Notes under the pieces: generated by a model
What the model was told of the DNA's origin: nothing
The model's input: the letters and a program-made list of their open reading frames with translations, nothing else
Database searches by the model: none
Translations under genes and position numbers: made by a program
Part shown: piece by piece, positions 7,360-16,556 of the stretch
Layout of the letters: each line of letters starts with the position of its first letter
Numbering within the stretch: the stretch's first letter is position 1
From: Thermoanaerobaculia bacterium
GTDB lineage: Bacteria > Acidobacteriota > Thermoanaerobaculia > Multivoradales > JAHEKO01
Direction: 5' to 3'
Assembly (NCBI GenBank): GCA_945787575.1
Contig: CALZKB010000019.1
Span: 1-53,530 of the forward strand
DNA length: 53,530 nucleotides

Positions 7360-9735
7360 ATGAACGCACGCCCGATCTTTGTTTGCCTTCTGGCTCTTAT
7401 CGCCTTCGGTCTGCCTTGGGGCGACTTGGAGGCGGAATCCCGAGGCGTCGAACGCCTGGCCAAGGAGAACCGGGACGCGGGCAAGGAGGTCGACGCCCAG
7501 GGTCGCGTAATCCGAACCTCGGACGGCGAAAAGGTGAGCTTTCCACAGCGGGCCGCGAACCTGGCTTCACCGTTTCAGGCTCGACCCATTCAGGAGTCAG
7601 GGCAGGCGTCGCCGCCGGCGCGCAGTAGTGAGGGCACCGGCGACCCCCCGGACCTCGAGATGGACTGGTACTGGCCTGCCTTGGGTGTCGGGATCGGCGA
7701 CAGCGGGCTGTTTGTGGAGGATCTGGACCTGGATGGCAACCCCGAAGTCGTGGCCGCCGCCGGTCGAACCGGCTTTGGCCCGAATACCTACTGGTACACG
7801 CTCGCTTGGAACGGCACCGACTACGAGCGCGAGTGGACCTCTCTGCCGATGGCGGAGCCGATCGCGGCCCTCGTCGTTGCGCAGGTCGACGCGGATCCGG
7901 CGCTCGAGGTGCTGCTGGCCTCGGGCTCGACTGTCTGGATCTACGATGGGAGCGATCGCGGACTTCAGACCTCCATCGCTGTTGACGTCGTGCCCAAGGC
8001 CCTCGCCGCCGGCGACTTGGATGCCGACGGCGTTGCCGAGATCGTCGTCTGCGACGAGGACGACCTCTATAGCTACTCCGTGGCAACTGGAGAGCAGGAG
8101 CTCGTGCGGCTGGGGTTCGGCGGGATCGCCCTTGACCTTGGCCAAGTGGACGATGACGCGGCGCTCGAGATCGGTGTCACCAACGGGGAACTCCCCGCTC
8201 ACGTGCTCGATGGCGTCACCGGTCTGGTCGACTGGGGGCGCAGCGACGGCCTCGGGCGCGTCATCGGCTTCGGCGACCTCAATGACGACGGTTACGACGA
8301 GGTGGTCGGCGGTTTCGCCTGGACCACGGGAGTCCGAGCCTACGACGTCTCTGCCGATACGCTGCTGTGGGAGGAGCCGGTTTTCAACCTGGCGACCCTT
8401 CGAGTGCAGGACGTCGAAGGCGATAGCCGGCCGGAGGTCATCTTCGGGGACGCGCAGTGGGGTGAAGTCCATGTGCTCGACCAAGGCGGAACTGAGCTGT
8501 GGGCTGTCGACAACCCCGAGCATGGCACGACGGGCGTGGTAGTCGGTGACGCCGATGACGACGGAGCTCTCGAGGTGTTTTGGGGTGCCGGTCACACGTC
8601 CACCGGTCCCGACTATCTCTTTGCCGCCGATGCCGAGACGCATCTGCAGGAGTGGCGCAGCGTGGACTTGGTGGGGCCGTTCCTCGGGCTCGACTTCGGT
8701 GATATCGACAATGACGGCGACGAGGAGTACCTGGTCACGACCTTCGCGTCTGACAGTGGATACGGCGACGGTTTGTACCTGATCTTCGACGTCAACACGC
8801 GAACCCTGGAGCACGTTAGCGAAGAGCCGACGGGGTTGAATTGGACTAGCGCGTGGGGAGGACAGGTCCTCAACCTCGACGGCGATCCTCAGCTCGAGAT
8901 CTGTATGACGACTGGAATCACCTATTCGGGCTGGATCGCCTGCTTCGACGGTCTGACTCACACCGAGGAGTGGCACTTCGAGATCGCCTCCGGCCTCTCC
9001 TTCGGCTCCCTCCTCGCTGCCGACGTCGACGGTGACGGTGACCGTGAGCTGGTGGCTGGCAACATCAAAGAGACGACAGGCGCAGACGGGGTCTATGTCT
9101 ACGCCCTCGATCCGGCGACGGGGCTCTTGTTCTGGCGCAGTCCGGACCTCGGCAACTCCTGGTACAACCTCACAATGCTCGAGGTCGGAGACGTCGATGG
9201 CGACTCCGAGCTGGAGGTCGTCGTCGCTTCCGACGGCGACTTTGTCGCGATTCTGGACGGTGAGACCGGTGCGATCGAACTTCCGGCGACTTCCCATGCG
9301 GTCACCGCCCTGAAGCTGACGGACATCGATGGCCTGGGAGGACTCGATATCGTCATCGGCACGGAAGACGGCACCTTGGCGGTCATCGACCCGTCGAATG
9401 GGACCGCCTCCATCGTCGGGGGCCCACTCGGCGGAGCGATCGAAGGGATCGAGCGGGGGGTCTTCGCGGGGCAGGATCTGTACGCGATCTCGAGCAACGG
9501 CAGCATCGGCCTCTATCCGGCGCTCGACGGGGCAGCGATCGTGTCGACGTTCCTCGGTCTCGGCACGGGGCGGCACGACAGCCTCTTGCTGGGTGACTTC
9601 CGCGGCGATGGGAAGACGCGGATCCTCGCGAACAACGTCTTTGGCGTCGCCGAGCTGGTGACTTCGGCGGAACAGATCTTCGAAGACGGTTTCGAGTCAG
9701 GCGATACCTCGGCTTGGAGTGCGACCGTGCCTTGA
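7360..9735 (+). CDS. Secreted FG-GAP/VCBS-type beta-propeller protein
   Basis: The product has 791 residues. GAGGAGG precedes the ATG. Residues 1-25 form a signal peptide (FVCLLALIAFGLPWG). From residue 120 on there are at least eight propeller blades with Asp-rich calcium-loop motifs such as DLDLDGNPEVV, DLDADGVAEIVV, DLNDDGYDEVV, DIDNDGDEEYL, DVDGDGDRELV and DVDGDSELEVVV. The protein ends in IFEDGFESGDTSAWSATVP, a tail almost identical to that of the BNR-repeat protein ending at 49845. This suggests a shared C-terminal export or anchoring signal. It is probably an extracellular, calcium-stabilised scaffold or binding protein; no enzymatic motif is visible. It appears monocistronic. Confidence 0.85.
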   Translation: MNARPIFVCLLALIAFGLPWGDLEAESRGVERLAKENRDAGKEVDAQGRVIRTSDGEKVSFPQRAANLASPFQARPIQESGQASPPARSSEGTGDPPDLEMDWYWPALGVGIGDSGLFVEDLDLDGNPEVVAAAGRTGFGPNTYWYTLAWNGTDYEREWTSLPMAEPIAALVVAQVDADPALEVLLASGSTVWIYDGSDRGLQTSIAVDVVPKALAAGDLDADGVAEIVVCDEDDLYSYSVATGEQELVRLGFGGIALDLGQVDDDAALEIGVTNGELPAHVLDGVTGLVDWGRSDGLGRVIGFGDLNDDGYDEVVGGFAWTTGVRAYDVSADTLLWEEPVFNLATLRVQDVEGDSRPEVIFGDAQWGEVHVLDQGGTELWAVDNPEHGTTGVVVGDADDDGALEVFWGAGHTSTGPDYLFAADAETHLQEWRSVDLVGPFLGLDFGDIDNDGDEEYLVTTFASDSGYGDGLYLIFDVNTRTLEHVSEEPTGLNWTSAWGGQVLNLDGDPQLEICMTTGITYSGWIACFDGLTHTEEWHFEIASGLSFGSLLAADVDGDGDRELVAGNIKETTGADGVYVYALDPATGLLFWRSPDLGNSWYNLTMLEVGDVDGDSELEVVVASDGDFVAILDGETGAIELPATSHAVTALKLTDIDGLGGLDIVIGTEDGTLAVIDPSNGTASIVGGPLGGAIEGIERGVFAGQDLYAISSNGSIGLYPALDGAAIVSTFLGLGTGRHDSLLLGDFRGDGKTRILANNVFGVAELVTSAEQIFEDGFESGDTSAWSATVP

Positions 9736-9843
9736 CGAGGCGCTAGGTACACGCCGCGCAGCGCTGGCCGCCACCCTGGTCAGAGCGGTCGGGGTCGCCT
9801 GGGGGTGTGACACCTCAGCCCTGGGGGCGCTATTCTGGTCGCG

Positions 9844-12690
9844 ATGAGCGACCGGGAGACCGTCGCACCTGAGCGGGGCACGGGCGAAGGAAAGCGTGTC
9901 GTGACCGGTGAGGAGATTCTTACCATCGTGCGCCAGGTGGTGGAGGAGCTCCACCCCAACTCCGCCGGCCAGCGGATGACCCTCGACAGCTCCCTCGACC
10001 GCGACTTGGCGCTCGACAGCCTCGGGCGGGTGGAGTTGGTTGGGCGGCTCGAGAAGGCCTTCGGCGTCGGGCTGGCCGAGCGTGTGGTGGCGACCGCGGA
10101 AACTCCACGCGATTTCCTGCGAGGGCTCTTGAGCGCCGCTGGCACTGCCATGGCTGTCGTCGAGTCGGCAGCGCTCGAGGAGGCCGAGCTGGGCGGGGCG
10201 GAGCCCGCGCCCGAGCGCTCGCGCACCCTGGTCGACGTGCTCGACTGGCACGTCACCCACCACGCCGAGCGGCGCCACGTCACGTTGCTGACCGCCGACG
10301 GCAAGAGCGAAGCGCTGACCTACGGCGATCTACGGCAGAGGGCGTTGGCGGTGGCCGCCGGGTTCCAGCAGCAAGGGTTGGAGCCCGCGCAGACGGTAGG
10401 CTTGATGCTACCGACCAGCCTCGACTACTTCACCGCCTTCTATGGCGTGCTGTTGGCTGGCGGGGTGCCGGTGCCTCTCTACCCGCCGGCGCGCCTCAGC
10501 CAGATCGAGGACCATCTCAAACGCCAAGCCGGGATTCTATCGACGGCGCTCGCCCGCTTGATGATCACCGTGCCCGAGGTCCTGCCGCTCGCCCGCCTGC
10601 TGCGCGCGCACGTGCCGACTCTGCGTCGCTGCCTGACGGTTGCCGAGCTGAGCGACCCCGACGCCGATCCCGGCGCAGGCAACAACCTGCCTGCTGTGCA
10701 CGAGCACGACATCGCCTTCCTGCAATTCACCTCGGGCAGTACCGCGGACCCCAAGGGTGTCATCCTCACCCACGCCAACCTGCTGGCCAATCTGCGCTCG
10801 ATCGGCAAGGCGGCCAACCTGTCAGCCGACGATGTCGTCGCGAGCTGGCTGCCGCTCTACCACGACATGGGGTTGATCGGCGCCTGGATGGGCAGTTTGT
10901 ACTACGCGATGCCGCTGGCTTTGATGTCACCGCTCGCTTTCCTCACTCGGCCGTCGCGCTGGCTGTGGGCGGTGCACCGCCACCGAGCGACGTTGTCGGC
11001 TGCCCCCAACTTCGCCTACGAGCTGTGCCTGAACAAGATCGAGGACGCCGAGATCGAGGGTCTTGATCTGTCCTCGTGGCGCGCCTCGCTGAACGGAGCC
11101 GAGCCGGTGAGCTCGGCGACCATCCGTCGCTTCGTCGAACGCTTCGCCGACTACGGCTACCGGCCAGGGACGATGATGCCGGTCTACGGTCTCGCCGAGA
11201 GCTCGTTGGCGCTGGCCTTCCCGCCGGTCGGTCGTGGCCCCCGCGTCGACACCGTGAGCCGCGAAGCGCTGGCCGGGGCGGGGCGCGCCGAGCCGGCGGA
11301 GGACGAGTCCGAGGCTGTGCGCTTCGTGGGTGCCGGCTTCTCCCTCCCCGATCATGAGATTCGCATCGTCGACGGGACCGGCGCCGAAGTCGGCGAGCGC
11401 CAGGAGGGTCGGATCGAGTTCCGGGGTCCCGGAGCGACCAGCGGCTACTTCCGGAACCCGGAGGCCACGGCGAAGCTCTTTCACGGCGACTGGCTCGACT
11501 CCGGCGACCTCGGGTACCTCGCCGGCGGGGAGCTGTTCGTTACCGGTCGGGCCAAGGACGTGATCATCCGCGCCGGGCGCAACATCTACCCCCAGGAGCT
11601 GGAGGAGGCGGTCGGCGGCCTGGACGGGGTGCGCAAGGGTTGTGTCGCGGTCTTCGGCAGCACCGACGGGGCGACCGGCACCGAGCGATTGATCGTCTTG
11701 GCGGAGACGCGGGAGACCGAGGACGAGACACTGGGACAGCTGCGCGAGCGCATCCAAGTGCTGGCCGTCGACCTCGTTGGCACACCGGCCGACGAGGTGG
11801 TCATGGTGCCGCCGCACACCGTGCCCAAGACCTCGAGCGGGAAGATCCGCCGGGCCGCCGGTCGCGATCTCTACGAAGGCGGTCGCTTGCGCCGTCGCGG
11901 TCCGGTCTGGTGGCAGGTGGCACGGCTGACCTGGGCCGGAGCGCGCCCGCAGTTGGTGCGCACCGGGCGGGCGGCGCGCGAGCTCGCCTACGCCGGTCGC
12001 TTCTGGACGGTGGTCGGGCTGGCGGCGGTTCCTGTCGTCGCCGGGATCGTGCTGCTGCCCAAGCTGGCGCGGCGCCGGCGCATGGCGCGCGGCGCGGCGC
12101 GCCGCATCGCGCGCTTGACCTCGACTCCCATCCGCGTGACGGGCGAAGAGCACCTGGCCGGCAGCGGACCGTTCGTGGTGGCCGCCAACCACGCCAGCTA
12201 TCTCGACGGCTTCGCGCTCACCGCGAGCTTGCCGACCGAGGGCGCCTTTCTGGCCAAGAGCGAGCTGCAGAGCAGCTTTGTCGCCCGCTTGTTACTCGAG
12301 CGGCTCGGCACGGTCTTCGTCGAGCGCTTCGATCCCAACAAGGGAGCCGAGGACATCCGGCGGGCGGCCGAGACGATCGCGACCGGTCAGTCTCTCCTGG
12401 TGTTTCCGGAAGGCACCTTCGACCGCGCGCCCGGCTTGCGGCCCTTCCGTCTCGGCGCCTTCCTGCTGGCGGCGGAGTCCGGTACACCGGTGGTGCCGGT
12501 CGCCATCGCCGGCACCCGCTCGGTGCTGCGTGGCGACAAGTGGTTCCCGCGCCGGGGGGCGGTCAAGGTCACGATCCGGCCGCCCATCGCTCCCGACGGC
12601 ACCGATCTCGCCGCCGCGGCCCGGCTGCGCGACGCGGTGCGCGCCGAGATCCTCATGCACTGCGGTGAGCCGGATCTCGGCAGCCGGTAA
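9844..12690 (+). CDS. ACP - fatty acyl-AMP ligase - PlsC acyltransferase fusion
   Basis: The product has 948 residues in three parts. Residues 22-100 are an acyl-carrier domain with the phosphopantetheine site DSLGRVEL (Ser59). Residues about 115-680 are an ANL adenylating enzyme of the FAAL type, with FTSGSTADPKG at about 295 and the C-terminal lysine region KTSSGKIRRA. After a membrane segment (VVGLAAVPVVAGIVLLP), residues about 760-945 are a PlsC-like acyltransferase with the NHxxxxD motif as NHASYLD (His783) and FPEG at 854-857. A reasonable reading is that a fatty acid is activated as acyl-AMP, loaded on the fused carrier and passed to a lyso- or glycolipid acceptor, an all-in-one Aas analogue. 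The order of steps is inference. No strong ribosome site precedes ATG 9844, but no better start exists in frame. Confidence 0.9.
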   Translation: MSDRETVAPERGTGEGKRVVTGEEILTIVRQVVEELHPNSAGQRMTLDSSLDRDLALDSLGRVELVGRLEKAFGVGLAERVVATAETPRDFLRGLLSAAGTAMAVVESAALEEAELGGAEPAPERSRTLVDVLDWHVTHHAERRHVTLLTADGKSEALTYGDLRQRALAVAAGFQQQGLEPAQTVGLMLPTSLDYFTAFYGVLLAGGVPVPLYPPARLSQIEDHLKRQAGILSTALARLMITVPEVLPLARLLRAHVPTLRRCLTVAELSDPDADPGAGNNLPAVHEHDIAFLQFTSGSTADPKGVILTHANLLANLRSIGKAANLSADDVVASWLPLYHDMGLIGAWMGSLYYAMPLALMSPLAFLTRPSRWLWAVHRHRATLSAAPNFAYELCLNKIEDAEIEGLDLSSWRASLNGAEPVSSATIRRFVERFADYGYRPGTMMPVYGLAESSLALAFPPVGRGPRVDTVSREALAGAGRAEPAEDESEAVRFVGAGFSLPDHEIRIVDGTGAEVGERQEGRIEFRGPGATSGYFRNPEATAKLFHGDWLDSGDLGYLAGGELFVTGRAKDVIIRAGRNIYPQELEEAVGGLDGVRKGCVAVFGSTDGATGTERLIVLAETRETEDETLGQLRERIQVLAVDLVGTPADEVVMVPPHTVPKTSSGKIRRAAGRDLYEGGRLRRRGPVWWQVARLTWAGARPQLVRTGRAARELAYAGRFWTVVGLAAVPVVAGIVLLPKLARRRRMARGAARRIARLTSTPIRVTGEEHLAGSGPFVVAANHASYLDGFALTASLPTEGAFLAKSELQSSFVARLLLERLGTVFVERFDPNKGAEDIRRAAETIATGQSLLVFPEGTFDRAPGLRPFRLGAFLLAAESGTPVVPVAIAGTRSVLRGDKWFPRRGAVKVTIRPPIAPDGTDLAAAARLRDAVRAEILMHCGEPDLGSR

Positions 12691-12769
12691 GGCGAGGCGT
12701 GTAGTTGCACCTCTTCTCGCGGGCCATCATCGGAAATGCGGCTACAGGATACTCATCCCGGCACCTCCG

Positions 12770-14038
12770 TCACCGCGCGATGCAGCGGTCGTAGGCCGTT
12801 CGACAGTCATGGTCTCGGGCGTCGATCTTCTCGGCGCAGACCCGACACTGGCCCTCGGTCTCGACCTCGATGCAATCGACGATGTCGAGCACAGGATAGT
12901 CGAGCAAGCTAAAGACCGTGGAGACACAGCTCTGTTTGCTCGACACCACGGCGGGCCAGATCTCGCACAGTTGCTCGCAGGTCTCGGGCGGCTGCCGCAC
13001 TCGACCGTCACCCCGGATCTCGACTCCGCCGGCGCCGACTCGGACCCGGTTCGACGAACCGGTCGCGCCTTCGCGACCTGACACCTCGACGCCGCCGGGG
13101 CCAACCTTGACCCGTCCGCCGCTGCCGCCGTCTCTTCCCGACACCTCGACGCCGCCTGGTCCGATGCGCACGTGCGTGCCCGCAGCGGCGGAGCTCCTCG
13201 ATCCGGCCCCGGAGCCCGCGCCGGCCGGAGTGCCGTGATCGGCCGAGCGGCTGTAGGGAGAATCCGAGTTGCCGCCGCCGTCGATGAATCGGCCGGCTCC
13301 GGTCTCGAGGTCGCCGACGAGGTTAGAGCCCGCCGCGCTGACGACGCCATCCGCCTCGATGAGCACCCCGTAAACGCCGCCGTCGATGGTACTGTTGCGT
13401 AGGCGAACCGTTCCCGATCCTACGATGCGCAGCGCAGCGCCGGCCGCCACGACATGGCTGTCGGACAGCAGCAGCTCACAATCGCCGAGCAGCGTGATTC
13501 CATCCGCCTCGCTCCGGACGTAACGATGGACGACCGTCAGCCGATCGTTGTCGCCGCACGAGAAGGCCTCGCCCGCGGTGAGCTCGGGATCGGCGGCACC
13601 CGGAATCTGCTCTCGGCGGTTGCCGCCGGCGTCGATCAGCTCGGCGTTGCCCGCGGCCCGCAACCCGCCCCTGAAGGTGCTGCCACGAACCTCGGCGGTG
13701 GCGTTGCCGTCCGCGTAGACGGCGGCCCGCCGGCCTTGGACGAAACTGCCTTGGACCGACACCGAGCCGTTACCGTCGACCCGGACGGCGACCGCTCCGG
13801 CGTCGATGTGGCTGTCGACGATCCGGAGGTCGCAGTTGCCCGAAACGACGACGCCATCGCCCGGGGTCGAGATCGAGCGATTGGCGATCAGGATGTCCTG
13901 ATTCTCATCGCAGACGATCGGTTCGGCCGCGGGTTTCGAGGACAGCGGCAGCAACGGGCCTTGATCGGCCCGAGCCACCACGGCGGTCAGTAGCAAGCCG
14001 GCGGCGACCCAACTCCGTCGAACAATCGTGGACTCCAT
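12770..14038 (-). CDS. Secreted DUF3060-like protein with Gly-rich repeats and Cys-rich tail
   Basis: The product has 422 residues. AAAGGAG precedes ATG 14038, which opens a signal peptide (SWVAAGLLLTAVVARA). Two long DUF3060-like modules follow, recognisable by VCDENQDILI, then GVVVSGNCDLRI, and by SCGDNDRLTVV, then GITLLGDCELLL; such modules form parallel beta ladders. Next come three near-identical short repeats of the form VxVGPGGVEVSGR at roughly residues 290-345. The last 65 residues hold nine cysteines, including CEQLCEIW and CRVCAEKI. It is transcribed divergently from a winged-helix/TPR regulator across about 200 bp, so that regulator may control it. Function is unknown; an oxidised extracellular structural protein is likely. 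Confidence 0.75.
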   Translation of the reverse strand: MESTIVRRSWVAAGLLLTAVVARADQGPLLPLSSKPAAEPIVCDENQDILIANRSISTPGDGVVVSGNCDLRIVDSHIDAGAVAVRVDGNGSVSVQGSFVQGRRAAVYADGNATAEVRGSTFRGGLRAAGNAELIDAGGNRREQIPGAADPELTAGEAFSCGDNDRLTVVHRYVRSEADGITLLGDCELLLSDSHVVAAGAALRIVGSGTVRLRNSTIDGGVYGVLIEADGVVSAAGSNLVGDLETGAGRFIDGGGNSDSPYSRSADHGTPAGAGSGAGSRSSAAAGTHVRIGPGGVEVSGRDGGSGGRVKVGPGGVEVSGREGATGSSNRVRVGAGGVEIRGDGRVRQPPETCEQLCEIWPAVVSSKQSCVSTVFSLLDYPVLDIVDCIEVETEGQCRVCAEKIDARDHDCRTAYDRCIAR

Positions 14039-14135
14039 GACCAGACTCCTTTCTCGTCCCGGACCCTCGCGGCGCGCGAGGGCCAGGGCCGGACGATGCC
14101 TCGGGCAGGGCTCCGGAGTCTTGATGGCGGCCTGA

Positions 14136-14209
14136 CGGTATTCCGCGAGGTCGTGACGAGAGCCGCGGCGACCCAAGGGCGCGATTCGGTATTCCGCGAT
14201 TCGGTATTC
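14136..14209. promoter_or_regulatory. Direct repeats in the divergent promoter region
   Basis: CGGTATTC occurs at 14136, 14186 and 14201. The last two lie in a 15-bp tandem duplication (gcgattcggtattc at 14181-14194 and 14196-14209). OmpR/CadC-type winged-helix regulators typically bind direct repeats, so these are candidate sites for the regulator encoded immediately to the right. They could equally be another of the spacer duplications common in this window. Confidence 0.4.
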
Positions 14210-14244
14210 TCCCGGTGTCGTTGGACCGCAAGGCTCGATCGCAG

Positions 14245-16335
14245 ATGCCCCCCGAAACGCCCGATTCACCGCCACTCACTCACGGCCTGCGCTTCGGCGA
14301 ATTCAAGGTCGATCTCGACACCCGCCGGCTGACTCGCTCCGGCCGCGTCGTCGCCATCGAGCCGCGGGTCTTCGACGCGCTGGTCTATCTCATCGAGCAC
14401 CGCGAGCGCCTGGTCGAGAAAGAGGAGTTCTTCGACCAGGTCTGGGAGGGCGAGTTCGTGTCCGACAACGCTCTGAGTCGCGCCATCGCCCGGCTGCGCC
14501 GGACCCTCGACGACGACGCCAACGAGCCGCGCTTCATCGAGACGGTGCACGGGCGCGGCTACCGGTTCGTGAAGGCCGTCGAGCCGATCTCGGCGGTTGA
14601 CCTCGAGGCCCAGGCCGCCCCTTCGATTGCCCGATCGGCAACGCCGCACTGGCGCCCGCTCGCCGCCGTCGCCGCGTTGGTCATCGCGGCTCTGACGGTC
14701 TCGTGGATCTTCGCCCTGCGGGACTTGCCGGCCGACGGCGCGGCCCAGGAAGGAGGCCGGGAGCTGCGCCTCGACCCGCTGCGAGTGGCGGTGCTACCGC
14801 TCCACAACTTGAGCAGCGAGGACGAGAGCCGCTATTTCACCGACGGCCTGACCGAGCAGACACTCTCGGTCCTGTCCCAGATCGAGGGCGTGCGAGTGAT
14901 CTCGAGCACGACCAGCGCGACCTTCCGCGACGCCGGGAGGCGGGTCTCCGAGATCGCCGCGGAGCTCGGCACCGGAACGCTGCTCGAAGGCAGCGTACGC
15001 CGGGACGGCGATGAGCTTCGCATTACCGTTCAGCTCATCGACGCAGCGAGCGAGGAGCTGCTCTGGTCGCGCGATTTCGATACTCGTCTCGAGGACATCT
15101 TCGCCGTGCAGAGCGAGATCGCCACCAGTGTCGCCGATGCTCTGCAACTGTCGATCTCGAGTGACCGGGTGGTGCGAATCCGCGAGGGCCCGACGCGCAA
15201 GATCACCGCCTATGACCACTATCTCAAGGGGCGGCTGGCCTACCGCCAAGGCTCGCGGGCGGGCAACGAGACCGCGGTGCGTCACTTCCACCGCGCCCTC
15301 GAGATCGACCCCGGGTTCGCCTTGGCGCAAGCGGGGCTGGCCAACGCCTACGCCATGCGCTCGATGCGCTTTGGCTTCGGCGACGAAGAGCGCCTCGCGG
15401 CGGAGCAAGAAGCCGAGGCCGCGCTCGAGCTCGACCCTCGTCTACCGGAGGCTTACAAGGCTCTCGGCATCGCGGCCCTCAACAAGGGCCGGCCGCAGCT
15501 CGCGCTCGCGTACAACGAGAGGGCGCTCGAGATCAACCCGAGCTACGACGAGGCGTTGTACAACGCCGCCTCCAGCAGCACCCAGATCGGAGCGTGGGAC
15601 AAGGCCTTGCGCTATCAGCTCCAGGCGACCAACTGGACCACCGGCCGCGCGGCGCTGGCGAGCTATCTGCTCGTGCTCGGCTTGGACGAGGAGGGCAGAC
15701 GGCTGGCGGCGACCGTCCTCGACGAGGATCCGCTGTCGCCGTATCTCAACCTGAACCTGGCGGAGATCGATGCCTTCATCGAGGGGGATCTCGACGCCGC
15801 TCGCCGGCGCATCGGGCGGATCATCGCGGCCGAGCCGACCTGGGGACGGGCCCACCGAATGGCCGGCGATGTCGAGCTGTGGACGGGAGATCTCGAGCGG
15901 GCGCGCGGACACTACGCGAAGGCGGCCGGGCTGAATGATCCGCCCGACCGGGAGACTCTCTTCCGGATCGCCTGGATCGATCTCGCGCTGGGCCGCGGCG
16001 AGGCCGCGGACGAGCTCTTTGGGCGCCTGCGCGACGCGGCGACGACCGACCTCGAGGCGGGAAGCGAGGACTACCAGGAGTACCAGCTTCTGGGCTGGAT
16101 CGCCGCCGCGCACGGCAAGGTCGAGGACTCTCTCTCCTGGCGTCAGGCGGCCATCGATGCCGGCTACCGGTTGTACTGGCGGGACGCCGCCGACCCCAGC
16201 CTCGACACCCTGCGCGGCGAGCGGCGCTTCGAAGAGCAAGTCGAGGCCATGCGGCGTGAGGTCGCGGCGATGAGGGAACGGGTCCGGGCCAGCGTGGAGA
16301 ACGAGCTACCCAGGATCCTCCAGACTGCTGGCTAG
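14245..16335 (+). CDS. Winged-helix (CadC-type) regulator with membrane segment and TPR repeats
   Basis: The product has about 696 residues. Residues 12-105 are an OmpR/CadC-type DNA-binding winged helix (GEFKVDLDTRRL, EPRVFDALVYLI, then VHGRGYRFV). A single membrane span follows (LAAVAALVIAALTVSWIFAL). Residues about 175-315 are a TolB-like domain (RVAVLPLHNLSSEDESRYF, then LLEGSVRRDGDELRI). The rest is a series of TPR helices (for example YDHYLKGRLAYRQG, ALEIDPGFALAQAGLANAYA). This architecture is abundant in Acidobacteriota. It lets a membrane protein bind DNA in the cytoplasm and sense something outside. I prefer ATG 14245 to GTG 14215, because the latter directly abuts the direct repeats and has no ribosome site. 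The divergent secreted gene is the obvious candidate target. Confidence 0.85.
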   Translation: MPPETPDSPPLTHGLRFGEFKVDLDTRRLTRSGRVVAIEPRVFDALVYLIEHRERLVEKEEFFDQVWEGEFVSDNALSRAIARLRRTLDDDANEPRFIETVHGRGYRFVKAVEPISAVDLEAQAAPSIARSATPHWRPLAAVAALVIAALTVSWIFALRDLPADGAAQEGGRELRLDPLRVAVLPLHNLSSEDESRYFTDGLTEQTLSVLSQIEGVRVISSTTSATFRDAGRRVSEIAAELGTGTLLEGSVRRDGDELRITVQLIDAASEELLWSRDFDTRLEDIFAVQSEIATSVADALQLSISSDRVVRIREGPTRKITAYDHYLKGRLAYRQGSRAGNETAVRHFHRALEIDPGFALAQAGLANAYAMRSMRFGFGDEERLAAEQEAEAALELDPRLPEAYKALGIAALNKGRPQLALAYNERALEINPSYDEALYNAASSSTQIGAWDKALRYQLQATNWTTGRAALASYLLVLGLDEEGRRLAATVLDEDPLSPYLNLNLAEIDAFIEGDLDAARRRIGRIIAAEPTWGRAHRMAGDVELWTGDLERARGHYAKAAGLNDPPDRETLFRIAWIDLALGRGEAADELFGRLRDAATTDLEAGSEDYQEYQLLGWIAAAHGKVEDSLSWRQAAIDAGYRLYWRDAADPSLDTLRGERRFEEQVEAMRREVAAMRERVRASVENELPRILQTAG

Positions 16336-16393
16336 GCTGATCTACGGGCGATTTGCCCCCTAAGAGGTGCGCCGCCGAATGACCCCCCACATT

Positions 16394-16465
16394 GAGGTGT
16401 CACACAGTTCCTGAAGCGTATCGAGGACAGGCCTAGTGCGGCGACGCTCGGGCTACGCCTTGGCG
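16394..16465. repeat. Dispersed 72-bp repeat, copy A
   Basis: This begins GAGGTGTCACACAGTTCCTG and ends TACGCCTTGGCG. A diverged copy of nearly the same length lies at 23213-23283 with the same head and tail. It is preceded by a GGTG-core remnant (aagaggtgcgccgcc, about 16363). It occupies most of the spacer before the next gene. Confidence 0.7.
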
Positions 16466-16556
16466 CAGCACCTCAGGGGAGGGCGCCGCCCGAGCCGGTT
16501 GGAGTAAGCTGGCCTTGCGGACGGTGCGCCCGCGTTGTCCGCTGTCCGGAGGATCG

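Noticed and set aside
7597-9576. Long open frame of 659 codons on the minus strand
   Set aside because: It mirrors the FG-GAP gene. Its Arg/Val/Asp-rich sequence lacks any domain, while the plus strand has clear propeller repeats and a signal peptide.
10927-12192. 421-codon minus-strand frame inside the acyl-AMP ligase gene
   Set aside because: It has no domain and is fully explained as the antisense of a conserved multidomain enzyme.
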